A stretch of DNA of 64,000 bases, taken from assembly GCA_019321725.1 (NCBI GenBank), contig CM033122.1, positions 13,914,274-13,978,273 of the forward strand, written 5' to 3'. The position numbers and the translations under genes are program-made. This document shows, piece after piece, positions 34,253-47,400 of the stretch. How positions within the stretch are numbered: the first letter of the stretch is position 1; each line of letters opens with the position of its first letter. A model generated the notes under the pieces. It made no database searches. It saw only the letters and a program-made list of their open reading frames with translations, and had not been told where the DNA came from. The stretch comes from Paulownia fortunei. Taxonomy: Eukaryota > Streptophyta > Magnoliopsida > Lamiales > Paulowniaceae.

Positions 34253-35345
34253 TTGCTAAAGATCTCACCGATGCACAAGAGGCTAAGTATTAGGGTGCTC
34301 TGTGAGTATAAGACGGCTATTGGATGGACCATTGTTGGTATTAAAGAAATTAGCCTATCTATGTGCATGCACCAAATCTTAATAGAAGAAGGATCCAAAC
34401 CCATGAGGGAGGCCCAAAGGCAATTGAACCTTCCCATGATGGAAGTTGTGAAGAAAGAGATATTGAAGCTCTTGATGTTGGGGTCATCTACCCCATTTTC
34501 GGATAGCAAGTGTGTAAGCCTAGTTCAAGTGGTTCTTAAGAAGTCCGACATCATTGTAATATAAAATGATTACCAAGAGTTAGTACCTCAAAAAGTTCAA
34601 ATCAGATGGCAAGTTTGTATTAATTATCAGAAGCTTAACTCTTCTACTCGCAAGATCATTCTTCTTTACCTTTCATTGATCAAATGTTCGAACGATTACA
34701 TGGTCATACTCATTATTGCTTTCTTGATGGATACTTTGGTACAATCAGATTGTCATTGCTCTGGAGAATAAAGAGAAAACTATCTTTAATTGCCCATTTG
34801 GTATATTTATCTACCGACGCATGCCATTCGGACTTTGCAACGCACTGGCCATATTTTAAAGGCGTATGGCGAGCATTTTCTCTGAGTAGATTGAGAACAT
34901 CATAGAGGTATTCATGGATGATTTCAGTGTTTATGGTGATTCATTTGACAAATGCTTAGATAACCTTACACTTGTAATTCAAAAATGTATTAAAACTAAT
35001 CTTGTGTTCAAATGAAAGAAATGTCATTTTATGGTTGATCAAGGGATAATGTTAAGGTATGTCATCTCTGCTAGGGGGATTGAGGTTGATAACTTTAAGA
35101 TTTATCTTGTGTGTTCTTTACCCCCACCCGCTAGTGTTAGATAGATTCACTCTTTTCTTGGACATGTAGGTTTTTACCACAGGTTTATTAAAGATTTCTC
35201 CAAAATAACACGCCTCTTGTGTAGATTACTTCAAAAAGATGTGACTTTTGAGTTTGATGATAATTGTATGGCAGCTTTTAGCAAGCTCAAGGAACTTCTC
35301 ACCTCAGTACCTATTGTCCAACCACCAAATTGAGAACTTCATTTT
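34253..35345 (+). pseudogene. Gypsy-5 reverse transcriptase relic
   Basis: The N-terminal RT region is open at 34253-34564 ('EVVKKEILKLLMLG'). The palm is split over frames: 'FLDGYFG' near 34719-34740 is followed by a frameshift, and the 'RRMPFGLCNA' motif is recoverable near 34818-34847. A plus-frame 'VFMDDFSVYGDSF' (34910-34948) keeps both catalytic Asp residues. The 'HSFLGHVGFYHRFIKDFS' connection is at about 35149-35202, ahead of RNase H. Multiple frameshifts and stops. Confidence 0.82.
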
Positions 35346-35640
35346 GAACTTATGTGTAATACAAGTGACTATACATTTGGTTCCGTATTGGGGCAACAAG
35401 TAGGACAAACTCCTCATGCTATTTACTATACATCCCATACTTTAAATGATGCCCAACTCAACTATTCCACCACTAAAAATAAACTTTTGGCAGTTATTTT
35501 TGCTTTAGAAAATTTTTGTTCCTATTTGATTGGTGCTAAAGTAATTGTTTATTTCGATCATGCAGCGCTTAGGTATTTGCTCACCAATAAGGATGCCAAG
35601 CCCTAACTCATTCAATGGATTCTTTCTTTGCAAGAATTTA
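35346..35640 (+). pseudogene. Gypsy-5 RNase H relic
   Basis: An 84-codon open piece (35352-35606) with 'DYTFGSVLGQQ', 'IYYTSHTLNDAQLNYSTT' and 'YFDHAALRYLL' matches the Ty3/Gypsy RNase H (RT_RNaseH) pattern. The first catalytic Asp of the domain appears replaced (MCNTSDYTFG in place of MCDASDYA). It ends at a TAA just before the tether to integrase. Confidence 0.82.
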
Positions 35641-37067
35641 ACTTGGAAATCAAGGACAAGAAGGGGTCTGAGAACTTGGTTGCGGACCACCTTAGTCGGT
35701 TAGTACATAAGAAAGATGCGTTGCCATTAAATGAAGCTTTCCTAGATGAGAAATTTCTAGCAATGAGTGTGGCAGCCACTTGGTATGCCAACATTATTAA
35801 TTACTTAGTCACTAAGAGGTTTTCGGATGAATTAACCAAGGCACAAAAAGAGATGATCAAGAGCGATGCTAAATACTAGATTTGGGATGATCCATACCTT
35901 TGGAAGTATTGTTCTGATCAAGTGATAAGAAAATGTGTGCATGAGAGTAATTTTGTTCCCATTCTAAAATTTTGTCATTCCCTTGCACGTAGTGGACATT
36001 TTTGACCAAAACAGACTGCACTCAATATGCTTGAAAGTGGTTTCTAGTGGCCCTCATTATTCAAGGATGCCTATCTTCATTACAAGTCTTGTGATTGGTG
36101 TCAAAGTACATGTAACTTGGGACATAAGAATTAAATGTCACAAACTCCTATACTTATTGTTGAATTTTTTTATGTTTAGGGCATTGATTTCATGGGCCCA
36201 TTCTTTTGGTAACCTTTACATTATACTTTTTGTCGATTATGTCTCAAAGTAGGTAGAAGTCAAAGCTACTCAGACTAATGATTCAAAAGCTATAGTAGAT
36301 TTTGTCAAGTCCTATATATTTGCAAGGTTTGGAATACCTCAGGCGATGATTAGCGATAGAGGTACCCATTTTTGCAATAGGTTGGTGGAAGCTCTATTCA
36401 AGAAGTATAACATCACACATTGGGTCTCCACATCATACATCCACAAAGAAGTGGGCAAACATTGGTGTCCAATAGGGATATCAAGTCTATCCTTGAGAAA
36501 ATGGTCAAAGTGAATAAGAAAGATTGGAGCATTCGCCTTGATGATGCCTTGTGTGCATATCGGACCACTTACAAAACTTCTATTAGTTTGTCCCCCTATC
36601 AGTTAGTTTGTGAGAAGCCTTGTCACCTCACGATGGAGCTAGAGCATAAAGCATGGTAGCCAGTGAAATAATGTAATATGGAGATGGATGCAGTAGGGGA
36701 ATAAAGAAAGTTATAACTCCAAGAGATTGAGAAGATTCATAATGATGCCTATGAGAGTTCTCGAATCTACAAGGAGAAGACTAAGACGTTTCATGACATG
36801 ATGATTTCTATAAAAAACTTTGCCATTGGTCAAAAAATTCTTTTATTTTATTCACGTCTTAAGTTATTTTTAGATAAATTATGCTCTTTGGGTTGGTCAT
36901 TTTATTGTTTCTAATGTTTTTCCTTATGGTACAACTGTAATACAGAGTTTGAAGATGGGCAAGACATTCAAAGTAAATGGCCATAGGTTGAAACTTTATT
37001 GCAAGGATATTCAAACGAAGAATGTGGATGAGGCCCCCACTTATAAGTCGACTTATGTGGAGTAGTG
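35628..37067 (+). pseudogene. Gypsy-5 integrase relic
   Basis: The tether '[12 protein letters not shown]' is in 35628-35879. A decayed H2C2 zinc-binding region lies near 35960-36120. The core 'ALISWAHSFGNLYIILFVDYVSK' corresponds to the DFMGPF..VDYVSKWVE region near 36180-36250. The last core motif lies near 36340-36660 (IPQAMISDRGTHF on a shifted frame; '[21 protein letters not shown]' in 36420-36659). The C-terminal 'TFKVNGHRLKLY' is at about 36967-37005. Broken by at least four frameshifts or stops. Confidence 0.82.
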
Positions 37068-38824
37068 ATGAGAGGGGCAATGTCGGGCTGAGGATGTTAC
37101 ACCAAGAACTTGTTGGGAGGCAGCCAAGTGGATGGAAGAGAACACTTTGAGAGACCACAATCACATATTTGATCTCTTTAACTCTTATTCTCTTTTCTTT
37201 CTATCCATTTTATTTTATTTGGTTTTTTTATTTTGATTTTTTTATGTATACCAATCGGACCATATTGCATTTAATTATTTATTTTAGTAGCCTAGGCTAA
37301 CATTGAGGACAATATAAGGATTAAGTGTGAGGGGAAGGATTTAAGACTTAGAATTTTTTGAGTTTTTTGACTTACATTTTTTCTTGTTTTGTTTTATTTA
37401 TGTCTAGTTTTTAAATTCTTGAGTCCTAGGTGTTCTTCCAACTCCTATGATGAGAATTGAGCATAAATAATATGGTTGTGTTTGGCAATAGGTGTTGTTA
37501 TGGACCTTGATATTATTCTTTGGTTGATATATTTTTATAACGATCATACTCAACTCTTTTCACACAAATAACTATGTTCTTTGGTATGGTGACAAACATG
37601 TCAAAATAGATAATTCTTATACCCTTACTTTAATTATCACTTGGGTTTCAACACGTGGGAGTTGAATATTAGAACTCTTCCAGAGGTCTATCGAGGCGAA
37701 CGACTGATTGAAAATCACTAGAAAAATAATTAAGGTACTAGATTTTCTAGCACCATGTCCAAATCAGCTTGTTCCCCATGTGATGTTCTAAGAGAACATC
37801 ATCTATAATGAGCTACTTTGAGCCTTTTATTGAATAAACTATTTTAGTGGTAACCATATCTTTTTACCTAACTAAATAGACTATTATCCTACCATTGTTC
37901 TAAAAAAGTATTGGAACTTTTGAGACATTTCAATGACAAGGTGAGCTTGTAAAAACAAATTGTGTTGAAATAGAAGATAAGTGTGGGAGAGCTCAAAGAA
38001 AAAATGAAAGAAGCAAAAAATATTGAATATATATATATATAAAAGAATAAGAAAAAATAAAAAAGAAGGAAGAAAGTTGCAAAATGTTAAAAAAAAATAT
38101 TGTGAGTTGCAACTAAAAATGGGATATTACAAAGTTGATGAAAATGATGAAGGGCCCAACACAATGATATTATGCCCGATGTTGAAACTTGTGGATTATG
38201 AGAATCATTCCTTGATGAGATTTATGTCTCTCATTCTATGAAGTTTTTAGAACATTTGTTGCATCATATCCCTTTCTTTTTTAAGCCACACACTACCCTT
38301 TGACCCCCATTATAACCACTGTTAAATAACTTTTAATTTCATGTGGTGCCTTAAGTATAGTGGAGATGTGTATCAAATGATCAGCTTATGATGTTCAACT
38401 CTTTCATTAGAGACCACGTGATAGCTTTTGTGAGGTTATATAGGGATTCGCTTGTTTGAATCATACATGGTTTAATCACTATTGATAATGTATATTCACA
38501 CACACACTTGAGTATAATTATTGTGGAAGTGTAATTGCTTTTGAATAATTAAGGGTTAGATTCAACACTTGCTTGCCATATCAATTTATTGCTCTTTGAC
38601 AATTAATTGTTGAAAGTTAAGTGTCATAGGTGTTTATGGGTATCACCACTAGAACCTCTCACGAGACTACAACTCATCTTCTTTAGGCTATTTAGGGATT
38701 TAAAGGCTTGTTTCATGTGTAAAATGCAATCATAATTTCCTACAAAAGTGAATTAACTTAATTTGTGTTTATGTCTTATTTTAAGTTTGCTCGAGAACGA
38801 GCAAAGATTAAGTGTGGGGGAATT
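37068..38824 (+). other. Post-integrase spacer of Gypsy-5
   Basis: About 1.75 kb without coding sequence. It starts with the GGGAGGCAGCCAAGTGG block common after integrase in this lineage. An internal PPT-like repeat (ATTGAGGACAATATAAGG then AAGTGTGAGGGGAAGG, 37300-37338) precedes it by 1.5 kb. The last part is homologous, reverse complemented, to 54517-55840 of Gypsy-6. There is no LOG or env-like sequence here. Confidence 0.75.
38808..38824 (+). other. Polypurine tract of Gypsy-5
   Basis: AAGTGTGGGGGAATT directly before the TGATAAGTG start of the 3' LTR, the standard Athila-lineage form. Confidence 0.8.
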
Positions 38825-40757
38825 TGATAAGTGAATATTTTTATATATTTTATATCAATTCCTTAATGTCTTCCTTGATTTTTTCATGTCAATATTAGGT
38901 TTTTACTAATGTTTTGTGTGTGATAGGAGTTTTGGAACCAGGAGATCGAAAATGAGCCAAAACGAAGTTGAAACAAACATTCTTAGGCAAATTTCATTGA
39001 AATTGTGCCATTGCGGCAGTTTTTGTATTTTAGGCATACATTTCTGATCTAAAGCCCTATTGACCTGATTCTTTACTTATTAGAAAGATAAGTGATAGAT
39101 TTACAACTTTCATGTTGACAACTTATCTCAGTTTAATAAATTTTAAAGAGAAACAATCAGTTAAAAAGTCAAAAATGTACTGAAACTTTTAGATATGGCC
39201 ATCTTATTTTTTACATAACTTTCTCTGCAAATGTAATATTCATTTAATTCAAATGGTTAAAGAAAGCTAACAGATAGAGATATAATTGTTATGAAAATCC
39301 TAAAAACTAATTCATTCTATAAAGAGGTCAAATACCAGTTGAAATAGATTGAATAGTGTCAAAGTACTAAAGTGAAGGAGAAAAATTGCAACAATCGTAC
39401 TTAAGCCCCAAATAAAACTGAGGCCATGGGGCCTAGGCATCGAAAACAAAGAAAATGGTGCCTAGGTGCCATCCGTGTAACAAAACTTATTCTTTTTGTT
39501 TGCAATAGTGACAAGTGGAGGCCCTTCACACCTTTTGACATATTTTAGATATGTATACACTAGACACATATAATACATCACACATATCCATATATACATT
39601 CTAGATTCCTAAAATCACAACACACATTACACACACCATCTCATACTTTTCTCACATACTATCCTCTCAACACACATACCATTTCTCACTCACTCTCTAA
39701 AATTCATTCACCATTTGAAGTAATCTTGGGGTCTTGAGCATCAAGGAAGAAGAAGTGGAAGAGGCTTGGAGGAGGAGTCATCTATAATTGACCATCAACC
39801 TTAACTATCTTCTTCAACCTTTAAATTTCTTTAGCTTCCAATGTTGTTAGTTTTAATTTTCTTGTCATTTTTTGTATTGTTAGGCTGGAATTTCTTTTGT
39901 GTTAAGGGTTATTTCAGAGCCCTAGACCTTGTAATCAAATATTTGGTATTATTGATTAACTTTCCAATTGAAGTTGTTTATGTTTTTCTATATTTAATGT
40001 TTTAATGGGTATTTTCTTGTTTTGTTTGGGTGCGCAATCAAATTGGGTTTGACAATTTCCTATAACTAGATTAGAAATTTTGGATCTATAATTATCTTAA
40101 ATTTCTAATCATGTATAGTTACTTGTGATTAATAATTATCAGATATTTTTGTTAATTGTAATAAAAAACATAACCTAAGTTAAATGACCCGAGCTTTTGC
40201 GGTTGTTGCTTAGACCAATCTATCTTTCTTATTTTAATGTATCTATTAAATTAAATCTATAGAGCTTGTTCTAGATTGTTTGATGGGTAGGGAGTTTGGT
40301 AGAGAGCTTGTTCTACCTAATAAGCAATTAAGGAAAGATTGGGGTAGCAGAGCTTGTTATTACATATGGTTGATATTTTAATAACAAGTTGTTAATAATA
40401 TTGACATTAAATTACAATCCATTATCTAGTGGCAGCGAAGGAAACCTCAACCTACCTTTAACAACTTGTTCCTTGTTGTTTTGATTTTCATTGCTTTTGC
40501 ATTTTAATTAGTTTTGATTTCTGCAACTTAGTTAATTAACTCAATCCCCCCAACTAGTTGTTGTTTATTTTTAGAGTTTACTTATGGAGTCTTAGTTTTA
40601 GGTTTAGTAATTTTAAAGTTAAATTTCTTAATTAGTGAGTCGATAGTAAAATAGTTAGCCTTGATCCTTGTAGGATCGACTCTTACTCGCTCTATACTCA
40701 TTAAAAAGTTATTGAAAAGTAAGATTTAAATTTGGTAGGCCTGCGACAACCGACCCA
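38825..40757 (+). repeat. 3' LTR of Gypsy-5
   Basis: Starts TGATAAGTGAATATT and ends CGACAACCGACCCA. About 85% identical by eye to the 5' LTR, with many small indels. Confidence 0.9.
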
Positions 40758-41630
40758 GCTATGCATTTGATAAAATTGAACCAAACTAAAACTAATATTT
40801 CATACAAGAAAATAACACATCGAATATTAAAATGAATTACTCAGTTTGGTTCAGTTAAATACCGAATTTTATTTTTTATTTTTCAGTTTATTTTTTCAAT
40901 ATGCCAAAATTAATTAAAAAAACTTTGAAAGTGAAAATTTGCATCAGATACACGATCAACATTGAGCACCAAAAGGTTTAGAATAATAAAGTGATAATCA
41001 ATTGGAAATTAAGAGAAATATATTAGAAGAATCACCTAAACTTTAGTGATTTAGGTAATAGGGTTCAAGATTGGGGATTTGAGAACAATTGACTTTGGGA
41101 GTCAATCAATTGTGGAATCTTCTTCGCTTGGGTAGATGGAGGGTTAACGATGGTGGTTGTTAAGGCATGACTAGGTGGAGATGCTGTGATGATGCTCAAC
41201 TAGTTTAGGATTAGTCTAGAAATATAGCGGAGTGGATGACATTGGATGGTGGCTCCACTCTACTAGGATCTAGGAGCAACAGCAGATGGTGGTGGTTAGT
41301 GGGTGTAGGTGTGGTTAACAGGTGAGGAGATGGTGTTTGTAGTTGAAGAAGACGAGAAGAGAACGTGTTAGGGAGTATCTGCATTGAGGTGTGTTTAGCT
41401 TCAAACTTCAAAGACTCAAAACTAGTCTATATGCAAAAACATATAGAAAAAAGTTCAATATTTGGTTCGGTACAGTAAACCGAATGTAGAAACTAACATC
41501 GAACCGAATACCAAAATTTTAAGAAAATAAAAGCTAAATTCTAAACCAAAATTTTTAGTTCGATTTTAATTTGTACTAAAATTTTGATTTCGGTACAGTT
41601 CGACCTTTTTATAGAATTGTGCACCCCCTA

Positions 41631-42530
41631 CCCTTTAGTGCTTATAGAGAACGCCTCAATAAGGGACTGATAAGAGCAATAAACTATCAAAGTGAGAACA
41701 AGTTTCGTGGAGCAAAGAGCTTGTACCCTCACGACCTAAGAAGATCGTGCCCTCCCAACCTCAAGAGCTTGCACCCTCACGACCTAAGGAGCTCTTGCCC
41801 CAGGGACCTTTGTAAGTGTCCACTCACCTCTCCCTAGGAGCTCATGCCCCAACAGCCTTAGACTATTCCACTCCAATAGCCCTAGAAGTATCTATCACAA
41901 CGATATCAGAGCACATAGAAAAGCTAAAATAGGAAGAACCATAGAATAAGGAAGTTGGCATCTGAGAAGAAACCACAACTAAATCTCTTGCCTAAAGAGT
42001 CAAGATAAAAATACCAAGCCAAATAAACATGAGTCACAGAGGAGAGAAGCCCATACTTGATAGCAGTAGCTAAGTGTCTCTTTCTAACGATGAAGTGAGG
42101 TGGAAGCAGAAAACCTAGAGAAGTCCTAAACAGTCAACCCGCAACACCATTCGACACAAAAAGCCATTTGAAGGAGTATAAGTCCTCTACAGTGGTACCC
42201 CTCAAAGTAAAGTAAGGATGCCATCCCAATAAATGACCAAATATCAACTTGGATCAAGCATTAGGGAATACCCAAACCTAAGAGAACAAAGCAGAAGCGA
42301 GAAAACCCCCTATGGAGGAGGATCTGATTATAGGTGGAAGCAACAACAAAAATTTCCCAAGTGCTAATCCAATACCATGACTGTCATTTTCCCCAAGAGT
42401 GTTCTCCTCTAGTACGGTGTTAAATGCCTCCCCTTGGAGCGCGTTGTGTCCCCTGGAGCGCACTCCTCCACTTCAGCAACAAACACCTCTCCTTAGAGTT
42501 GCAACATATGGTGACGAGCACCCTACTTAG
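41631..42530 (+). other. Interior of Tat/LARD-like relic, second part
   Basis: It continues from 29576 after the hAT duplication. It holds the 24-bp minisatellite (41715-41888) and non-coding sequence with GGAGCGC/CTCC-rich repeats near 42428-42470. There is no supportable gene, and the 60-72-codon ORFs are repeat-derived. It ends CTTAG, the imperfect target duplication of Copia-4. Confidence 0.5.
41715..41888 (+). repeat. 24-bp minisatellite, about seven units
   Basis: The unit resembles AAGAGCTTGCACCCTCACGA then CCTA. Six to seven 24-25-bp copies are in tandem with growing divergence. Because 24 is a multiple of three, the plus frame shows an 8-residue repeat (KSLYPHDL, RRSCPPNL, KSLHPHDL, RSSCPRDL). 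Such repeats are common in Tat/LARD interiors. No evidence shows it is translated. Confidence 0.8.
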
Positions 42531-44434
42531 TGTTGGGTTCACTATAATAGCAGGGGAATGCGCAACCGTAAATAATTTTTTTTTAAAACATAAATTTATC
42601 AAATAAAATTATCCTTTCGATTCAAAAGTGATTCTAATGATCGTTGAAGGATTCTAAATCTTGAAGAGAAAAATAAAAGACTAACAAAATATTTTTTTCT
42701 AAAAATCTTGAAGTAATTTTCAGCCCTCCCCTATTAATAGGGGCCGAAATTGGCTTTTCTCCAACTCTTGGAGAGTTTGTCAATTTTGAACCACTTCAAA
42801 GTTTAATCTTTGAAGGATTCTAAATCTTTCAATAAATCTTTTCTTTTCTCTCTCTAATGTATGTGAACTTATTTGAAACTACATTAGTCATCAGTATTAG
42901 TCTACATACATTCTTGATATTAATTTGAACTCTTCAAATAAAATCAAGATAGATATATAATAAATATATATCAAAAATATATTTATATAAAATAAAATTT
43001 TAATGGCCAATTTTTATCTCATAAAAATTGGTTATATTATATTTTAATTATATAAATATATTAATTAAATAAATCATATTTTTTTTATTTATCCTCTTCA
43101 TTTTCTTGTAGGCTTCTTAAATGATCCACCTTAGTTTTTGGGGTTGGACTTAAAAAATTCAAAAATCAATCCAATTGATTTAAATCAAATTAATCATTAC
43201 AATTGATTAATTATAATTTACTTTAATTGAGCTTTCTAATCAAATTAGGTTGAATTAAATAATCTATTTATTTAATTAAATAATTTAATTAAATAATTTA
43301 ATTTAACTATTAAATTAAATAGAACCCCTAATTAATTAATTAATCAATATTAACTAATTAATTTACAATCGTTGGAAAATTCCCAAAATAAGAAATGATA
43401 TTTTCCATAAAGATATGTGACCCTCTTAGGTTTACTACTAGGCTAGTAGTGGGATTGCAACATTTCCAAGTTATGAATAACAATTATTTTAATTAATTAA
43501 TTCCCTTGGAATTAACTTGTTAATTCCAAAAACCTCATTATCCACGAAAACGCCTAACAAGTAATCATGACAAACTAGTCTTAGGTGAAATAGAGAGTAA
43601 ACCTATTTTAGTTGTGAATACCATACACATACGGTCCTTTTGACAACTAATCTCCCGACTGAATTTAGGACATAGATTATAAATTGAAATCCTAAATGAT
43701 TCAATAACTTTGGTTCCATTTCAAGTTTTAATAATTCCTAATCAATCAAGATTCATCCTGCTTGGCCAATGTCTTTAAATCATGAACTATGAAAACACAG
43801 AAGATAAGTGTCCAATTCTATGTTGGCCATTGATAAACCTCCATGCACACCAGTGCAACACCTAACATACCCCCTTTATGATTTTTAAGCAATCAGAAGA
43901 TATGTTAAAGTATTGCATGATGCACACAAGGCTACCATTGTGCCTCAAGTCCAAGGACTAGCCATGTACTATTGTAACACAAAAATTTTTATTTCGACAG
44001 GCAAAGCCTGTAGCTAAGAATTTCTTGCGGGCTATGTTCGGTGTACTTATTTTCTAACAATCACTCACATACATGCACTTGTGTCTCTACACTAAAGCTA
44101 ATGGAATGTGATATTCTCATCTTACGAACAAGCATCGTATACGTGAGTCTTACTGAGTTATTTGATGTCCCATTTCAAAAAGCCCCTAACTCGAAACTTA
44201 TTTAAGACCAAAGCCTTAGAGGCATGTTTCATGATCGTCATCATATGCGCGACCATGCCCCGTAGCTAAATTTGATCTAAAAATATAATCTAATGTGCAG
44301 AAAGAAAAAATACAAGACATATGATAAAAAAATATTTTTTTATTAATATAATTCCTAATAAGATTGTCTTTACCAACAAAACAAAAGTACAATACATCCA
44401 ATCTAATTAGAGCGCTGGGCATCCTACTCTAATA
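42531..44434 (-). repeat. 3' LTR of Copia-4
   Basis: On the plus strand it reads TGTTGGGTTCACTATAAT to CCTACTCTAATA (terminal TG mutated to TA in the element's sense). It lacks the segment equivalent to about 50030-50330 of the 5' LTR. The join is where TCTAATGATC runs straight into GTTGAAGGATTC. Confidence 0.85.
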
Positions 44435-44452
44435 ATCTTCCACTTGCCCTAG
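44435..44452 (-). other. Polypurine tract of Copia-4
   Basis: On the minus strand, AGGGCAAGTGGAAGATTA runs into the 3' LTR start. It is the equivalent of 25464-25480 in Copia-3. Confidence 0.65.
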
Positions 44453-44459
44453 CCCTAAT

Positions 44460-47400
44460 TTTCCATGTATCTAAGGCCATCGTCTTGAGATGTCCGTTGA
44501 AACCTTTCGTGATAAGGGTTTAGTGAGTGGGTCTGCTACATATTCTGCGGAGGCAACTCGATCCATAATGACGTTACCTCTACCAATGATCTCTATGATC
44601 AAGTGATATTGTCTCAATCTTTGATTAGATCTTTGATGAGATCATGGCTCATTTGCTTGCACAATGGCTCCATTGTTATTACAGTAAATCATAATTAGAT
44701 CAAGAATGGATAGGACTATACCCAACCCTTGAATGAGGTTTCTTATCCAAACAACTTCTTTTGTTGAATCTGATACAACAATATATTCAGCTTCAATGGT
44801 AGAGTCTGGAATCATCTCTTGCTTGAAATTCTCCAATTGACCGCACCACTATTCAGGGTGAATATATATCCAGACATGGACTTCGAGTCATTTATATAGG
44901 ACTAAAAACTAGAATCTTTATATCCCTCTAGTTTTAGTTTTGTATTGTCGTATATCCAAAAGATATCCTTTGTCCTTCTAAAGTACATGAGGATCATGTT
45001 AATGGTTTTCCAGTATTCTTTCTTAAAATTGGACTGATATATGCTCGTGACACTCAGAGCATGTGTAATATCAGGCCTTGTATACAACATTGCATTATGC
45101 TCTCTATTATTGAAGTATAAGATATGTGAGTCATCATTTCTCTCTCTTCAGGTATCTTGGGAGACATAGTTTTAGAGAGTGAAACCCTCACAGGCAAGAA
45201 TCCTCATTTGGATTCATGCTAAATAATTTTAGCATTTTGTCTAAGTACATGAACTGGGATAGTCCAATCATTTTGTTAGATCTATATCTATAGATCTGTA
45301 TCTCTAGGATAAAAAATACATCTTCTAAGTCCTTCATGGAAAACTAATTAGACAACTTTTTACTCGTTGATTGCAACATCCTTAAATCATTCCCAATTAG
45401 TAGGATGTCATCAACATAGAGCACAACAAATGTAACTGCACTCCTACTAACCTTTTTACAGACACATGGTTTATCCGAGTTCTCATGAAAATCAAAAATT
45501 TTGATTGTTTCATCAAACTAGATGTTCCAACTCTTTGAAGCTTATTTGAGTCTATAAATAGATCTTTGGAGCTTGCAAACCTTTCGCTCGATCTCACTGG
45601 ATATGAAGCTTTATGATTGCTTCATATAGATCTCTTCCTTAATGTTTGCACTAAGAAAAGCGATTTTCACATCCATTTTCCATATCTTGTAGTCATAATG
45701 TGCAAATAAGGCTAGCAAAATCCGAATGGATTTAAGCATCGCCATTGGGAAAAAAGTTTTCTTATAATCAATTCTTTACTTTTGAGTATAATATTTTGCA
45801 ACCAGACATGCTTTATAGGTTTCTACCTCTCCATCTACTTCAAGCTTTTGCTTGTGGACCCATTTGCAGTTAATGAAAATAATTCCCTATGGTGGGTCCA
45901 CCAAGGTCCATACCTTGTAAAGTACATGGAGTCCATCTCGAATTGCATGGCTTCTTGCCATTTCTCTGAGTCGATATCAGACATCGCCTCTTCATAGCTT
46001 CTTGGATCATTATCCAAGGGGAGTTCCTCTTCTTTGTTCTCTAACAAAAAGTTGTATCTCTTTGGTATCCTTGAGACCCTTTCGATTCTTCGAAGAGGTT
46101 GTACCTCAGAGGGCCTAGCATCAGCTGGTGTGTCATCTACTATGACAGTTGGTGTGTTATGTGGTTCTTAAACTTCTTCAAGTTCTACAACTTTGCCATT
46201 TCTATCTAATAGAAATTCTTCTTCAAGGAATGTCGCATTACTTGAAACAAACAACTTTTGTTCTGAGGCATCATAGAAATAATATCCAATAAACTCATTT
46301 GCATATCCCACAAACTTGCATAAACTGGATCTCATATACAACTTATCTTCTACTAGCTGTTTCACATAAGCAGCACACCCCCATACCCTAAGGTATTTAT
46401 AGAAAGGTGTCTTACCACACCATATTTCATATAGTATTTTGGGCACGGTTTTAGATGACAACTTGTTTAATAGGTATGCCGTCGTTTCCAAGGCATAGCC
46501 CCAGAATAAAAGAGGTAATGTAGTGAAGCTCATAATGGATCTAACCATGTCCAACAAGGTTCGATTCCTGTGTTCCACAAGTCCATTAAGTTATAGGGTA
46601 GCAGAAGAAGTCCACTGTGAGAGAATCCCATTGATAATCAAAAAAACTTTGTGCTCAAGTATTCACTTCTTCGATCAGATCGAAGAGTTTTTATACTTAA
46701 GCTAGATTATTTCTCTAGTTCATTTCTGAATTCTTTGAAATTTTTAAATACTTCAGACGTGTACCTTATAAGGTATGCATAAACCATATCTAGAGAAGTC
46801 ATCGATAAATTTTAAGAATTAGTTATAGTTCTCTCGGGCACTAACACTTAGTGACCCACACATATCTGTATGGATCAAATCCAATAGATGTTTGGCTCGC
46901 TCCACTTGTCCAATAAATAGAGATTTGGTCATCTTTGTTTTGAGATAAGATTCATATTTGACAATTTTTGCTCATTTTTAGATCAAGCAATTATGTCAAC
47001 TTATTAATCATTTTCTCATAAATATGCCCTAATCTTGCGTGCTATAAGCTCATGGAACTACGATTATCTAGTTTTTTTTTTATTTTTTTGAATTGTAAAA
47101 AAGGGGTTATGGGAGTAACAATATATAAACAATTCATCAAAGAACCCGAATAGATAAAATCGAAACATTTTGAAAATTAAATAATTTCCATTCTCAATGG
47201 TAAATCTAAAATATTTTCTATCCAAAACTGGAATAGAGACTATGTTCTTAATAATATCTGGAACAAAAAGCAATTGTTTAAAATTATTACAAAACTATTC
47301 TCAAAAGCTAGATTGATGATGCCTATAGCTAATACATCAACTCTTGCTCCATTTCCCATCCTTAAGACCATCTCTCATCTGTCCAGCTTTCTACTTCTTG

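Larger units (their letters stand above)
29586..40757 (+). mobile_element. Gypsy-5: Athila-like Ty3/Gypsy retrotransposon
   Basis: An 11.2-kb plus-strand element with LTRs of 1959 and 1933 bp (TGATAA...CCNA). It has an imperfect target duplication GCGAT/GCTAT (29581-29585, 40758-40762), a decayed Asp-tRNA-type primer site, and the polypurine tract GTGTGGGGGAATT. Gag, protease, RT, RNase H and integrase appear in Gypsy order, all broken. After integrase there is a spacer of about 1.8 kb with no env-like gene. The LTRs are only about 85% alike by eye, so the insertion is old. It sits inside the hAT-like element. Confidence 0.92.
29577..41630. mobile_element. Non-autonomous hAT-like element, split by the Athila-like element
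   Basis: The left end TAGAGCGATGCATTTG is read across the Athila insertion. The reverse complement of the right end is TAGGGGGTGCACAATTC. They form an imperfect terminal inverted repeat flanked by an exact 8-bp duplication CCCTTTAG (29569-29576 and 41631-41638), the hallmark of hAT transposons. Without the Athila-like insertion it is about 880 bp (29577-29585 plus 40763-41630). The interior has GGTTCGGT/ACCGAA-rich edges and no transposase. A 66-codon minus-strand ORF at 41211-41411 is unsupported. Confidence 0.8.

Noticed and set aside
41715..41888. CRISPR-like direct repeats
   Set aside because: Contiguous diverging 24-bp units without spacers. A minisatellite in a plant transposon relic, not a CRISPR array.
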